34,862 nucleotides of DNA from Tissierellaceae bacterium (GTDB lineage: Bacteria > Bacillota > Clostridia > Tissierellales > Tissierellaceae), in the NCBI GenBank assembly GCA_018434075.1, contig JAHDQA010000088.1, positions 1 through 34,862 on the forward strand. The letters run 5' to 3'. This document shows, piece by piece, positions 18,543 to 27,053 of this stretch. The notes beneath the pieces were generated by a model that saw nothing but the letters and a program-made list of their open reading frames with translations, made no database searches and was not told where the DNA came from. Within the stretch, counting starts at the first letter, position 1. Each line of letters begins with the position of its first letter. The translations under genes were made by a program, and so were the position numbers.

Positions 18543-19466
18543 TTAATTTATTTCTGGATGAATTGCTTTAGCGATTTCAGTTAATCCTTGAATAATCCTT
18601 GGTCCTGGCCTTGAAACTATGTTAGCATCCAAGAAATACACTTGTGAATTCTTGATTGCGTCAATATTCTCAAACCCAGGTCTTGCTTTTAATGTTTCCA
18701 ATGTTGTAGTGGAATCATTTGGAATTAAATATACTTCTGGGTTCTTTTCTATCAATTTTTCAACATCGTATTGTGGATATGGGCTATCGGCATCTTTTGC
18801 AATGTTCTCTCCGCCAGCTAGATTTATGAGTTCATCTATGAAAGAACCTGGCCCTGCTGTCATCAAAGGATCGTTATATACTTCATAGAAAACCCTCTTA
18901 GTTCCTAAATCTTTAACTTTTGCAACTATTTCATCTCTTTCAGATTTCATATCTGCTACTACCTCGTTTGCTTTTTCACTGCACCCTGTAAGTACGCCGA
19001 TTTTTTCTATTGTAGTAAACACTTCTTCAATAGTTTCTGGCATAAAACTAGCTACTACAATACCTGCTTCTTCAAGTCTTTTATTATCTTCTTCATTCCC
19101 TTGCCCATAGTTTAAAACTAAATCAGGCTCAAGAGCCAATATCATTTCAAGATTCCATCCATCAAAGCCGCCTACTTTTTCAATTGATTTAACTTCTTCA
19201 GGATAATCATCTGCTGTAGTTACCCCAACAACTTTTTCTCCAGCTCCAATTGCGAATAGTATTTCTGTGTGACTAGGTGCTAAAGAAACGATCTTCTCTG
19301 CTGGTTTTTCGAGTGTGATGACTTTCCCAAAGTCATCGGTTATCTCTATGCTCTCTGTTACTTCTTCAGGATTTTGCTCAACTGGGCTTTTATTACTGCT
19401 ACAGCCTGATATCGAACCTACTATTAATAATAATGCTAACAACAAATACAAAGTTCTCTTTTTCAT
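18543..19466 (-). CDS. btuF: Corrinoid-binding lipoprotein of the ABC importer (BtuF-like)
   Basis: This is a solute-binding protein of the class III (helical-linker) type, 307 residues. The signal peptide ends in a lipobox ISGC with the acylated cysteine at C22, so it is tethered to the outer face of the membrane. The mature part begins the fold with IEITDDFGKVITLEKPAEKIVSLAPSHTEILFAIGAGE, typical of BtuF/FepB proteins. The ATG at 19466 is preceded by AAGGAGGG. It is the first structural gene after the cobalamin riboswitch, which sets the substrate as cobalamin or a precursor rather than a siderophore. The surface-tethered position fits capture of scarce corrinoids. Confidence 0.93.
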   Translation of the reverse strand: MKKRTLYLLLALLLIVGSISGCSSNKSPVEQNPEEVTESIEITDDFGKVITLEKPAEKIVSLAPSHTEILFAIGAGEKVVGVTTADDYPEEVKSIEKVGGFDGWNLEMILALEPDLVLNYGQGNEEDNKRLEEAGIVVASFMPETIEEVFTTIEKIGVLTGCSEKANEVVADMKSERDEIVAKVKDLGTKRVFYEVYNDPLMTAGPGSFIDELINLAGGENIAKDADSPYPQYDVEKLIEKNPEVYLIPNDSTTTLETLKARPGFENIDAIKNSQVYFLDANIVSRPGPRIIQGLTEIAKAIHPEIN

Positions 19467-19496
19467 TCATATACCCTCCTTGATGTAATTAATAAA

Positions 19497-19523
19497 ACAA
19501 AAAAGCTTACCATGGAGGTAAGC
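19497..19523 (-). terminator. Intrinsic terminator of the cobalamin riboswitch
   Basis: On the minus strand GCTTACC-TCCAT-GGTAAGC is followed by TTTTTTG. It lies between the aptamer and the btuF ribosome site, so it is the likely expression platform: B12 binding favours the terminator and shuts the importer off. Confidence 0.8.
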
Positions 19524-19554
19524 ACAAAAAAACTTATACACATCCCTCCCTCCG

Positions 19555-19706
19555 AGGCTTTAAATTTAGGCAGATATCCTGACTTATGCTTCATTCTACT
19601 TTCAACGCCTTCCCAGTTTCCCAGTGGCATAATGTTGATTTCGTCAGCATTCACAGTAGCGGGGGCTGTAATGGATTTACACCATTTTCCCTTTTAAATC
19701 TAAAAG
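19555..19706 (-). ncRNA. Cobalamin riboswitch aptamer
   Basis: On the minus strand the B12 box is seen as CAGCCCCCGCTACTGT (about 19652-19667). It is followed by the conserved GCCACTGGG...GGGAAGGC arm and the AGTCAGGATATCTGCC element. A closing stem pairs TTTAGATTT (19696-19704) with AAATTTAAA (19559-19567). The order and spacing match the known class. With its promoter and terminator it fills the 303 bases between the vanW-family gene and btuF; open frames across it are not genes. Confidence 0.96.
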
Positions 19707-19717
19707 ATACCTAAATT

Positions 19718-19746
19718 TTATTAAATTGTCATATATATGATAACAA
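19718..19746 (-). promoter_or_regulatory. Promoter of the riboswitch-btuFCD transcript
   Basis: TTGTTA (19741-19746) and TAATAA (19718-19723) are 17 bases apart on the minus strand. The start would fall near 19711, just ahead of the aptamer closing stem. It lies after the stop of the vanW-family gene, so the B12 unit is separately transcribed. Confidence 0.55.
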
Positions 19747-19768
19747 ATTATTTAATTATTATCAATCC

Positions 19769-21157
19769 TTATTCTCCGTTCCCTGATAAATTTTGATCAA
19801 TGGCTTGTGTTTCTTCTTTTTCTGGCCCTACCTCATAAATATAATCTTTCTCTTTATAATAATCTGAGGATATCTTAACTGTTTCAACAATATTTCCATT
19901 GACTATCTTGTATTTGTAAGTTGACACTTTATATCCATTTCTACCTTCTTGTATTAATTCCTTTGTCCCAGGCTCAAGATTTGGCTTAAGCTTTTCTATA
20001 GTCTTATAAGGTATTGTCTCCAATAATTTTGTTCCGATTTTTATTTTATAATCCCTGTTTGCGGCATCGCCGTAGATATAAAAATGAACGGTCTTATCAA
20101 TTATTTTTGTATCAATGTAAATAGGAAAATCAAAATTATTTTTAAAAACCAAATCATAATAGGTTCCCGCAACTGCCGCATCAGTCCCTTTTGGAACATA
20201 TGCAGGTGGAATTGAGTGAGGATGGCGCTCCAATATTTCTAAATCTGCTAATAGTAGCGCATTGTATAAAGTCGTAGAGGTTTGACAAACTCCTCCACCT
20301 ATTCCGGGTGTCAATTCTCCATTTACTATTACAGGGGCATCTTCATAACCGTTTTTCGAACTTCTCGGTCCTGTAGTTTCATTATATGAAACCACTTCCC
20401 CAGGTAAAACAATTAGCCCTTTGAAAGAATTTGCCGATAGCCTTATGTTGTTTATCCTCCCACTCGCGCTGGATTTAAAACTAGTTGAAAAATGAGCGAG
20501 TAGGCCGTTGACCTTATTATATAATTTTGCAGTGGTCTTAGGTTTTATCTCATCATAAGGCACATATATGTCATTTAATTGATCAATATTTGACTCTATC
20601 ATTGATTTTAATTTTCCCTTATTAACTTCATACCCAACTACTTCATCAGTTATATGAAATCTTGTTCCATCAAATTTTAGAGTAGCATCTTTTGATTCTT
20701 CATATAAAGTTTTGCTTATCTCATCAACATATTTATCGATAGAATTTGGATCATAATAGTACACTAATTCAATGTTTAGTGGGTCTTTTAAAAGATTTCT
20801 AATGAATCTGTATCGCTCAATAAAGTTGCCTTCTCTACCGACATTATGGGCTTCTTCAACTGCTTTTCCATAATTATAATCATATCCCAAATCTTTCAAT
20901 GACAATGTGAATTCAAATTCCTTATTTCTATCTGATAGAATTTTCATTTTCTTTGCTTCAATTTCTTTTTGCTTTTTATCTTTTAATAAATTTATAGCCT
21001 CATCCCTTGAGTAACCTGATAGTTCAATGCCATCTACATATATTCCTTCGTAAAAATACACACTATTTAGCTTATTATTAATATAAAAATACGATAATAC
21101 CCCTAATAATATTATTGTCAAAGCAAATGTCAAAGCAACTTTTGTGCTTCTTCTCAT
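19769..21157 (-). CDS. VanW family protein with PG-binding and G5-like domains
   Basis: This 462-residue envelope protein has one N-terminal membrane helix at about 8-27. A YoaR-like putative peptidoglycan-binding region follows at about 40-225. A VanW domain at about 235-370 has the landmarks VSYNETTGPRS and GIGGGVCQTSTTLYNA, with HPHSIPPAYVPKGTDA after. A G5-like tail begins near 385 (ETIPYKTIEKLKPNLEPGTK), and the protein ends in a charged acidic segment. VanW is named for vancomycin gene clusters, but its function is unsettled; such proteins are common in clostridia with no resistance link. It is the last gene of the DUF503-nth-vanW unit, with AAGGGG before its ATG, 13 bases after nth. 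Confidence 0.92.
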   Translation of the reverse strand: MRRSTKVALTFALTIILLGVLSYFYINNKLNSVYFYEGIYVDGIELSGYSRDEAINLLKDKKQKEIEAKKMKILSDRNKEFEFTLSLKDLGYDYNYGKAVEEAHNVGREGNFIERYRFIRNLLKDPLNIELVYYYDPNSIDKYVDEISKTLYEESKDATLKFDGTRFHITDEVVGYEVNKGKLKSMIESNIDQLNDIYVPYDEIKPKTTAKLYNKVNGLLAHFSTSFKSSASGRINNIRLSANSFKGLIVLPGEVVSYNETTGPRSSKNGYEDAPVIVNGELTPGIGGGVCQTSTTLYNALLLADLEILERHPHSIPPAYVPKGTDAAVAGTYYDLVFKNNFDFPIYIDTKIIDKTVHFYIYGDAANRDYKIKIGTKLLETIPYKTIEKLKPNLEPGTKELIQEGRNGYKVSTYKYKIVNGNIVETVKISSDYYKEKDYIYEVGPEKEETQAIDQNLSGNGE

Positions 21158-21170
21158 AAATCATTCCCCT

Positions 21171-21830
21171 TTATTTTCTAAAATTCAGCATATTTTTTCT
21201 GTGATATAAACATTTACTATTTATAGGGCATTCATTGCATGAAGGGTTCCTAGCTTTACATGTATTTCTACCATGAAATATGAGAAGATGATGAGCTTTG
21301 CTCCACTTTTCTTTTGGAATTATCTCCATTAGATCTTTTTCAGTACCCTCTACAGTTGAACTATTAGCTAACCCAATTCTATTTGAAACTCTAAAAACAT
21401 GCGTGTCAACAGCAATGGCAGGAATGTTAAAAGCATTGCTCAAAACCACATTAGCTGTTTTTCTTCCAACCCCAGGCAACTTAATTAATTCATCAAAACT
21501 GTCTGGAACTTTCCCTCCGTATTTCTCCTCTAGCATGATACATGCATTTACAATGTTTTTAGATTTATTATTAGCAATTCCACAGCTTTTTATTATCTCT
21601 GCTAGCTTTTCTTCTCCTAAATTTATGTAATCTTTAGGGGTTTTAAATTCTGTAAATAATCTATCTGTTACTTTATTCACTCTAACATCGGTACATTGTG
21701 CTGATAGTATTGTAGCAATTAAAAGTTCAAATTCATTACTAAAATTCAGTTGAGCTTTCGCTTGTGGATATATTTTCTCCAATATGTCTAGCACATCTAA
21801 AGCTTCTTTTTTTGTTAATTTCTTTTTCAT
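21171..21830 (-). CDS. nth: Endonuclease III
   Basis: This base-excision repair enzyme is a DNA glycosylase and AP lyase for oxidised pyrimidines. The 219-residue protein has the helix-hairpin-helix LPGVGRKTANVV with catalytic lysine K124, and the essential aspartate D142 in VDTHVFR. The four iron-sulphur cysteines C191, C198, C201 and C207 have the classic 6-2-5 spacing. The ATG has AGGAGT about 11 bases upstream, a slightly long spacing. It follows the DUF503 gene by 18 bases and precedes the vanW-family gene. Identification is secure. Confidence 0.97.
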   Translation of the reverse strand: MKKKLTKKEALDVLDILEKIYPQAKAQLNFSNEFELLIATILSAQCTDVRVNKVTDRLFTEFKTPKDYINLGEEKLAEIIKSCGIANNKSKNIVNACIMLEEKYGGKVPDSFDELIKLPGVGRKTANVVLSNAFNIPAIAVDTHVFRVSNRIGLANSSTVEGTEKDLMEIIPKEKWSKAHHLLIFHGRNTCKARNPSCNECPINSKCLYHRKNMLNFRK

Positions 21831-21848
21831 TTATATCAAGTACTCCTG

Positions 21849-22130
21849 TTAATAATAATTCGTTACACTATTTAGTATCTCTATCCTATCATCTAATTCC
21901 AAAAAATCAAGACATTCTTGGATAATTTTATCAACGTGTACTAAGTTGTTTGACACGGTGCAAAATGCTACAAATGATTTGTTCCATATATCATTGTCTC
22001 CAACCTCAGATATAGAAATATTATATCTACGTTTCATTCTTTCTATTATGCTTTTTATTACCATTCTCTTGTTTTTTAATGAATATGATTCATATATATA
22101 CAATTCTATTTCACAGCACCCAACAATCAT
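21849..22130 (-). CDS. DUF503 (YlxP-like) small protein
   Basis: This 93-residue cytoplasmic protein matches the DUF503/YlxP family: MIVGCCEIELYI start, SLKNKRMVIKSIIERMKRRYNISISEVG, then a second half ending in a short alpha-beta unit. In Bacillus, YlxP is encoded near rbfA in the infB operon, and a ribosome-linked role has been suspected but not shown as far as I know. Here it is apart from that operon, ahead of nth. The ATG follows AGGTGAT. Confidence 0.88.
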   Translation of the reverse strand: MIVGCCEIELYIYESYSLKNKRMVIKSIIERMKRRYNISISEVGDNDIWNKSFVAFCTVSNNLVHVDKIIQECLDFLELDDRIEILNSVTNYY

Positions 22131-22148
22131 AATATCACCTAAATTTAA

Positions 22149-22178
22149 AATTAAGGGAAGACTAGTCTTCCCTTAATT
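22149..22178 (-). terminator. Terminator after kbl
   Basis: A perfect 30-base palindrome with arms AATTAAGGGAAGACT and AGTCTTCCCTTAATT lies directly after the kbl stop. On the minus strand it ends in TTAATTTT. It separates kbl from the DUF503-nth-vanW unit. Confidence 0.75.
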
Positions 22179-22182
22179 CATA

Positions 22183-23370
22183 TTATATAAGACCCATTTC
22201 TCGGCCAACTTTATTAAATACCTCAACTGCTATATCGAGTTGTTCTTTTGAATGAGCTGCTGTAACCATGCATCTTACTCTGCCTGTATTCTTTGGAACA
22301 GTTGGGAATACTATTCCAGAAACAAATACACCGTTTTCAAGCAACTTTCTGGAAAATTCCATAGTTTTTCCTTCTTCACCAATAATAACAGGTGTAATTG
22401 GTGTTTCACTATTTCCTATGTCAAATCCAGATTGGCTCATTTTCGCCTTGAAATATCTTGCATTATCCCAAAGTTTGTCTGTATATTCAGTTGATTCCAT
22501 TAACATTTTAATCGCTTCAATTGATGCGCCAACAGCTGCAGGAGGCAAGGAAGTTGAAAAAAGTGCTGGTCTTGCTCTATGGCTCAACCATTCATACATG
22601 GTCTGAGAACCTGCTACATATCCTCCAACAGAGCCTATTGCTTTGGATAAAGTTCCAATTGAGAAATCAACTCTATTGTGTAGTTTAAAATGATCTACTG
22701 TGCCTCTTCCACTCTCTCCTAGTACACCTGAACCATGCGCATCGTCAACATAAGTCATTGCATCATATCTTTCAGCTAATTCTACTATTTCTGGTAATTT
22801 AGCTATATCTCCATCCATGCTAAATACTCCATCGGTTATGACAAGAATATTTTTGTATTTTTTTCTGCTCTCTTTTAGTACTTTTTCTAAGCTATCCATA
22901 TCAGAATGCTTGTAAATTGCTCTATCAGCTTTAGATAATCTAGAACCATCAATAATTGAAGCATGGTTCAACTCATCTGAAATTATTATATCTCCCTCTT
23001 CAGTAATAGCTTGTATTGTTCCTGCATTGCAATTAAAACCAGATTGATAAACAAATACTGCCTCTTCTCTCTTGAATTCAGAGAGAATTTTTTCTAGATC
23101 CTCATGTATCTTCATATTTCCAATTATAGTTCTTACAGCTCCAGAACCAGCTCCGTACTCTTCTACAGCTTTTATTGCTGCCTTTCTAAGCCTTTCATGA
23201 TTTGCAAACCCAAGGTAGTTATTAGAGGATAGATTAATGACTTTCTTTCCATTTAAAATGACCTCAGGACCCGTAGGGGAATCTAAAACAGGTAGTTTTC
23301 TATATACTCCTTGATCCTTTAATTCTTGAATTTTTTCTTTTAAAAAGTTCAACTCATGTACATTTGACAC
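22183..23370 (-). CDS. kbl: Glycine C-acetyltransferase (2-amino-3-ketobutyrate CoA ligase)
   Basis: This PLP enzyme of the alpha-oxoamine synthase family, 395 residues, cleaves 2-amino-3-ketobutyrate with CoA to glycine and acetyl-CoA in threonine breakdown. The PLP lysine is K243 in [13 protein letters not shown]210 and H212 are in VDDAHGSG. Relatives (BioF, HemA, Spt) share the fold; I prefer Kbl because of the N-terminal '[16 protein letters not shown]...GPEVILNGK' and '[10 protein letters not shown]' sections typical of Kbl, but BioF-like activity cannot be excluded. No threonine dehydrogenase (tdh) gene is next to it. The start is GTG after GGAGGG. Confidence 0.88.
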   Translation of the reverse strand: MSNVHELNFLKEKIQELKDQGVYRKLPVLDSPTGPEVILNGKKVINLSSNNYLGFANHERLRKAAIKAVEEYGAGSGAVRTIIGNMKIHEDLEKILSEFKREEAVFVYQSGFNCNAGTIQAITEEGDIIISDELNHASIIDGSRLSKADRAIYKHSDMDSLEKVLKESRKKYKNILVITDGVFSMDGDIAKLPEIVELAERYDAMTYVDDAHGSGVLGESGRGTVDHFKLHNRVDFSIGTLSKAIGSVGGYVAGSQTMYEWLSHRARPALFSTSLPPAAVGASIEAIKMLMESTEYTDKLWDNARYFKAKMSQSGFDIGNSETPITPVIIGEEGKTMEFSRKLLENGVFVSGIVFPTVPKNTGRVRCMVTAAHSKEQLDIAVEVFNKVGREMGLI

Positions 23371-23404
23371 TTATATCCCTCCAATATTTATAATTTACAA
23401 TAGA

Positions 23405-23413
23405 ATTATACCA
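23405..23413 (-). promoter_or_regulatory. Extended -10 promoter of kbl
   Basis: On the minus strand TGGTATAAT is an extended -10 motif about 40 bases before the kbl start. The -35 region is poor (TTAAAA at best), as expected where TGn carries recognition. Confidence 0.5.
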
Positions 23414-23432
23414 TATTAATAATCTATTTTAA

Positions 23433-24434
23433 TCAAAATTTAGATAAATACCTAACAATGTATGGCTTCAAAAATTCAGAGCTATTATTCTCTAGAGCTT
23501 TTTTTATCTCATTGTCAATATATCCTATATTTTCTAATGCAATAATTGCATTTCTCGTTAAAACATTTTTGCCTCTCCAAGCGCCTGACATATCCCCATA
23601 TTTATTTTCAAACTCTCTCTTACTCATGCATATAATCTCTTTAATATCAACAATTCCATTCGTTTTATATGGTTTAAATTCGTCAAAATGGGACTCTTTT
23701 ATATTTTCATTTTTAGGGCAGACAATTTGGCATATATCGCATCCATAAATGTTTATACCCATTTTTTTGCTTTCTTCTTCGTTTAAATAATGTTTTGTTT
23801 GAGTGAGATACGAAATACATTTTTTAGGATTGAGTTTGTAAGGCTCTTCTATAGCTTTACCAGGGCAGCTTCTCAAACAAATATCGCATTCCCCGCATTG
23901 TGATTCTATTGGAACACTGTATTTATCAAGGCGTAAATCTGTAAGTAAGTATCCAATGAAAATAAAAGATCCATATTTGTCGTTTATTATACTTGTATTT
24001 TTCCCATAGTATCCTATCCCAGCTTTATAGGCAATTTCTCTATCTACTAAAGGTGAAGTGTCGGCCAGAATAGAGTATTCAAATTTTTCATATTGTAATA
24101 ATTTATCTGCTAGTTTATTTAAATAATTTTTAATTACTATATGATAGTCTATCCCCCAAGATGACCTAGCTAATTTCCCATAGAGTCTATTATTATTGTT
24201 ATAACTTTCATAAAAGTAAGGCAATCCTACCACTATTATACTATTAACGCTTTTCATTATTTCTCTAGGGTTTACTCTCTTTGATATGTCGCTATTCTCA
24301 AATTCTGTTGCTAAATTTTCTTCAAATCTGTTACTAATTTTTTCTTCTATTCTATTTAAAATTGATGCATCAGTAAGGCCAATTAAGTCTAAACCGATTT
24401 CTAATGATTTTTCGATTATTAATTCAACCTTCAT
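23433..24434 (-). CDS. queG: Epoxyqueuosine reductase QueG
   Basis: QueG is the cobalamin and iron-sulphur enzyme that makes the last step of queuosine in tRNA. The 333-residue product has the family motifs ILADTSPLVDRE (probable catalytic Asp D125) and AGIGYYGKNTSIIND at 138-152. Two [4Fe-4S] sets are seen: C180, C183, C186, C190 and C206, C232, C235, C239. A short HEAT-like C-terminus (RNAIIALENIGYID) follows. The ATG at 24434 follows AGGTGAT. It stands as a single gene divergent from rodA. It needs B12, which links it functionally to the btuFCD importer in this window, although they are not co-transcribed. Confidence 0.95.
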   Translation of the reverse strand: MKVELIIEKSLEIGLDLIGLTDASILNRIEEKISNRFEENLATEFENSDISKRVNPREIMKSVNSIIVVGLPYFYESYNNNNRLYGKLARSSWGIDYHIVIKNYLNKLADKLLQYEKFEYSILADTSPLVDREIAYKAGIGYYGKNTSIINDKYGSFIFIGYLLTDLRLDKYSVPIESQCGECDICLRSCPGKAIEEPYKLNPKKCISYLTQTKHYLNEEESKKMGINIYGCDICQIVCPKNENIKESHFDEFKPYKTNGIVDIKEIICMSKREFENKYGDMSGAWRGKNVLTRNAIIALENIGYIDNEIKKALENNSSEFLKPYIVRYLSKF

Positions 24435-24493
24435 ATTATCACCTATTAGAAATTTTGTACCCTTAAATCATACTATCAGATATAAATTAAATG

Positions 24494-24502
24494 TGTTATA
24501 AT
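24494..24502 (+). promoter_or_regulatory. Extended -10 promoter of rodA
   Basis: TGTTATAAT is a TGn-extended consensus -10, 25 bases before the rodA ATG. No clear -35 is seen. Confidence 0.55.
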
Positions 24503-24526
24503 ATCAATGGAAAAGGGGTAGATTTG

Positions 24527-25636
24527 ATGCTTATAAATTTAAACAAAAAATCATTTAAGAAATTTGACTTCTTGTTGTTAATTACAACTATTCTATTGTG
24601 TATCTATGGCATAGTTATTATATATTCAGCTACTTTGAGTTTAGACAGCACTAGATATGTAAAAACTCAAATTGCTTCGACAATTATCGGGTTGATTGCG
24701 ATATTAGTTCTTGTATTCTTTGACTATGAGCTGTTAGAAAAACTATATATCCCGATTTATGTTTTGTCAATTGGTTTATTAGCTGCAGTTTTAATTGTAG
24801 GGGTAGGCGACGAGCAATGGGGTTCGAGATCTTGGCTTTATATCGGGTCATTTGGATTTCAACCTGCAGAATTTGCGAAATTAGGAGTTATAATCTTTTT
24901 AGCTAGAATAATTGACAAAAATAAAGAGGAGATAAATTCTCCAAAAGTACTAGCAAAAATCCTTGTTTTTGCGATAATACCAATTGCTCTTATTTTACAA
25001 CAGCCTGATTTAGGCACAGCTATTGTATTTGTTTTCTTTACTGCTGTGATGTTGTTCGTAGCTGGTCTAAGGATTAAATACTACTTAGCAGCATTAGGTG
25101 CAGGGATATTGAGTCTACCTATTGTTTGGTTGCAAATGGACTATTACCAAAAAGAAAGAATTTTAAACTTCATGAATCCTGGAAGAGATGCTTCCAATAC
25201 TGGTTATCAAGCACTTCAAAGCAAAATTGCCATAGGCAGTGGAAAAATATTTGGCAGAGGCTTATTCAATGGCACTCAGACTCAATTAAACTATCTGCCT
25301 GAAAAACAAACTGATTTTATTTTTGCTGTACTGGTGGAAGAGCTTGGTTTTATCGGAGGAGCAATATTATTAGTGCTCTATTTTATACTATTGATGAGAA
25401 TGATAAAAATAGCTCGAAATACATCCGATACTTTTGCCTCATTAGTAGTGACAGGAATAGCATCATTGATGTTTTTTCATATATTTCAAAATATAGGTAT
25501 GACTATTGGACTTATGCCAATAACAGGCATTCCACTTCCATTTATGAGTTATGGAGGCACTTTTCAACTAATAAATCTAGTGTGTGTTGGAATAGTTCTC
25601 AGCATTGGATTGCATAAAGAAGGATTGAGTTTTTAA
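24527..25636 (+). CDS. rodA: RodA/FtsW/SpoVE family peptidoglycan glycosyltransferase
   Basis: This SEDS-family enzyme polymerises lipid II in the membrane with a partner class B PBP. It has 369 residues and about ten membrane helices. Seen landmarks are WGSRSWLYIGSFGFQPAEFAKLG near 98, the LILQQPDLGTAIVF segment near 155 and the late GIPLPFMSYGGTFQL near 340. The start is the ATG at 24527 with AAGGGG upstream; the longer frame from 24491 would begin inside the promoter. FtsW and SpoVE cannot be fully excluded, but the protein is most like RodA-type members and there is no division cluster beside it. Confidence 0.88.
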   Translation: MLINLNKKSFKKFDFLLLITTILLCIYGIVIIYSATLSLDSTRYVKTQIASTIIGLIAILVLVFFDYELLEKLYIPIYVLSIGLLAAVLIVGVGDEQWGSRSWLYIGSFGFQPAEFAKLGVIIFLARIIDKNKEEINSPKVLAKILVFAIIPIALILQQPDLGTAIVFVFFTAVMLFVAGLRIKYYLAALGAGILSLPIVWLQMDYYQKERILNFMNPGRDASNTGYQALQSKIAIGSGKIFGRGLFNGTQTQLNYLPEKQTDFIFAVLVEELGFIGGAILLVLYFILLMRMIKIARNTSDTFASLVVTGIASLMFFHIFQNIGMTIGLMPITGIPLPFMSYGGTFQLINLVCVGIVLSIGLHKEGLSF

Positions 25637-25662
25637 AAAGGGTTGATTTATCAACCCTTTTT
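25635..25662. terminator. Bidirectional terminator between rodA and tdk
   Basis: AAAAAGGGTTGAT (25635-25647) pairs perfectly with ATCAACCCTTTTT (25650-25662) around a two-base centre. T-runs are present on both strands. It starts in the rodA stop and includes the last codons of tdk, so it ends both converging genes. Confidence 0.85.
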
Positions 25663-26268
25663 AAATAATGAAACTTGATTTTTATTTATGATAGCATCTT
25701 CTTCATTTTTCTCTTTTAAGTAACAGCTCCTGCACAGTGGTTCATATTCTCTTGATGCTCCTATGACAACTCTCTCTTTATCCTTGGTCTTTCTATGGCT
25801 AATCCATGCATCGCTACCACATTTCACGCAAACAGCATGATGTTTTGTCAAATAATCTGCGAGTGGCATCAATTCCTTGACTATTTCAAAAGGTCTGCCC
25901 TCAAAGTCAACATCAAGTCCTGCTACGATAACTGTTATGTCTCTGGACAAAAATTCGGTTATTGTATTTATTATATCTTTTATATCCCCGTCTAAAAACT
26001 GGATTTCATCTATTGCTATAACTTCAGGGTTACTTATCTCGCAATATTTTTTTATGCTCTCTATATTCTCAACTAAAATTGCTTCAATGCTCATCTCATC
26101 ATGAGATATAATATCGGAGCTCTTAAATCTAGTATCAACTGCCGGCTTAAATGCAATTGTTTTGTACCCTGCAATATTAAATCTCTTAATATCTTTTTCC
26201 AATGACGATGTCTTCCCTGAAAACATAGAGCCTGTATGAATAATTAACTTTCCTTTATATTGATGCAA
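25651..26268 (-). CDS. tdk: Thymidine kinase
   Basis: This type II thymidine kinase phosphorylates thymidine in the salvage pathway. The P-loop GSMFSGKT lies at about 13-20. A DEIQFLD catalytic/Walker B region and the lasso-domain zinc cysteines CVKC and CRSC near the end are all present. I pick TTG at 26268 (205 residues), eight bases after GGAGGT. The ATG at 26283 overlaps that ribosome site and adds five residues. The gene lies 46 bases downstream of mgtC on the same strand, so it may share its transcript. Confidence 0.95.
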   Translation of the reverse strand: MHQYKGKLIIHTGSMFSGKTSSLEKDIKRFNIAGYKTIAFKPAVDTRFKSSDIISHDEMSIEAILVENIESIKKYCEISNPEVIAIDEIQFLDGDIKDIINTITEFLSRDITVIVAGLDVDFEGRPFEIVKELMPLADYLTKHHAVCVKCGSDAWISHRKTKDKERVVIGASREYEPLCRSCYLKEKNEEDAIINKNQVSLFKKG

Positions 26269-26314
26269 AACTATTACCTCCATATCAAATTATTCTCTTG
26301 TCAATTTTTAGCGT

Positions 26315-26983
26315 TTATTTTATGCCATCTATTTCCACAGAATCAATACCTTCTATTAAACTCAGCATCTGTATGAACTCATAGTCGTCTGATCCGACAG
26401 GTCTTTTTATAGATAGATTTATTTCTATTATACTATCACCTGATTCCAATTTTTTAATCTCTCTTATATCTATATTTTTAATCGTTATATTGTTTCTCCC
26501 CAGTATAGTCCCAATATCTCCAATCAAGCCATTTCTTTCTCTACCTACAATTGTGAGTTGATTATATACATCTGATAATATTGTTTTCTCCAATTTCCCC
26601 AAATACATTAAAGACAAAAAAGCAATTAGTGTTGTTATTATGCCTGCAAAGTAAAAGCCTTGACCTATTGCCAACCCTATTCCTGCACACACCCATAAAC
26701 TTGCTGCAGTTGTTAGTCCCTTAATTGTATTGCCATTTCTAAGGATTGTACCTGCACCTAAAAAGCCAATCCCACTAACAACTTGAGCTGCTATCCTTGT
26801 CGAATCTCCACCATTAGTAGCCCCATTAGTCGAAACTAGCATCATCAAAGTAGAACCTACGCTTACCAATATGTGAGTTCTAAATCCAGCTGGTCTATTG
26901 CTAGCTTCCCTCTCTATACCAATAAGTCCTCCAATAAAGGCTGCCAAAATAAGCCTGATGAGTATATCACTATTTTTTAGCAT
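26315..26983 (-). CDS. MgtC/SapB family membrane protein
   Basis: This 222-residue protein has the MgtC N-terminal membrane domain (ILAAFIGGLIGIEREASNRPAGFRTHILVSVGS) with about five helices. GIGFLGAGTILR near 90 is the diagnostic core. The C-terminal soluble domain at about 145-222 looks ACT-like (LTIVGRERNGLIGDIGTILGRNNITIKNIDI). MgtC proteins are linked with low-Mg2+ survival and F-type ATP synthase inhibition in Salmonella; members in clostridia are mostly uncharacterised. It starts with ATG after GGGGGAAAGAG. Its 5' end faces the DUF1667 gene. Confidence 0.9.
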   Translation of the reverse strand: MLKNSDILIRLILAAFIGGLIGIEREASNRPAGFRTHILVSVGSTLMMLVSTNGATNGGDSTRIAAQVVSGIGFLGAGTILRNGNTIKGLTTAASLWVCAGIGLAIGQGFYFAGIITTLIAFLSLMYLGKLEKTILSDVYNQLTIVGRERNGLIGDIGTILGRNNITIKNIDIREIKKLESGDSIIEINLSIKRPVGSDDYEFIQMLSLIEGIDSVEIDGIK

Positions 26984-27006
26984 CTCTTTCCCCCTAATTG
27001 ATATTA

Positions 27007-27034
27007 TTGAATAAGACTATGGTTATGCTATAAT
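27007..27034 (+). promoter_or_regulatory. Promoter of the DUF1667 gene
   Basis: TTGAAT (27007-27012) and TATAAT (27029-27034) are 16 bases apart, with TGC directly before the -10 (extended -10). It is the best-formed promoter I see in the window, 20 bases ahead of the ATG, so the leader is very short. Confidence 0.65.
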
Positions 27035-27053
27035 TATAATCGAGGTGTTTATT

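Noticed and set aside
19463..19654. A 63-codon minus-strand frame between the vanW-family gene and btuF
   Set aside because: It lies inside the cobalamin aptamer and its terminator, whose conserved RNA elements explain the sequence.
19769..21157. VanW-family gene as evidence for vancomycin resistance
   Set aside because: No vanHAX or vanRS genes are nearby and VanW-domain proteins are common in clostridia without resistance.
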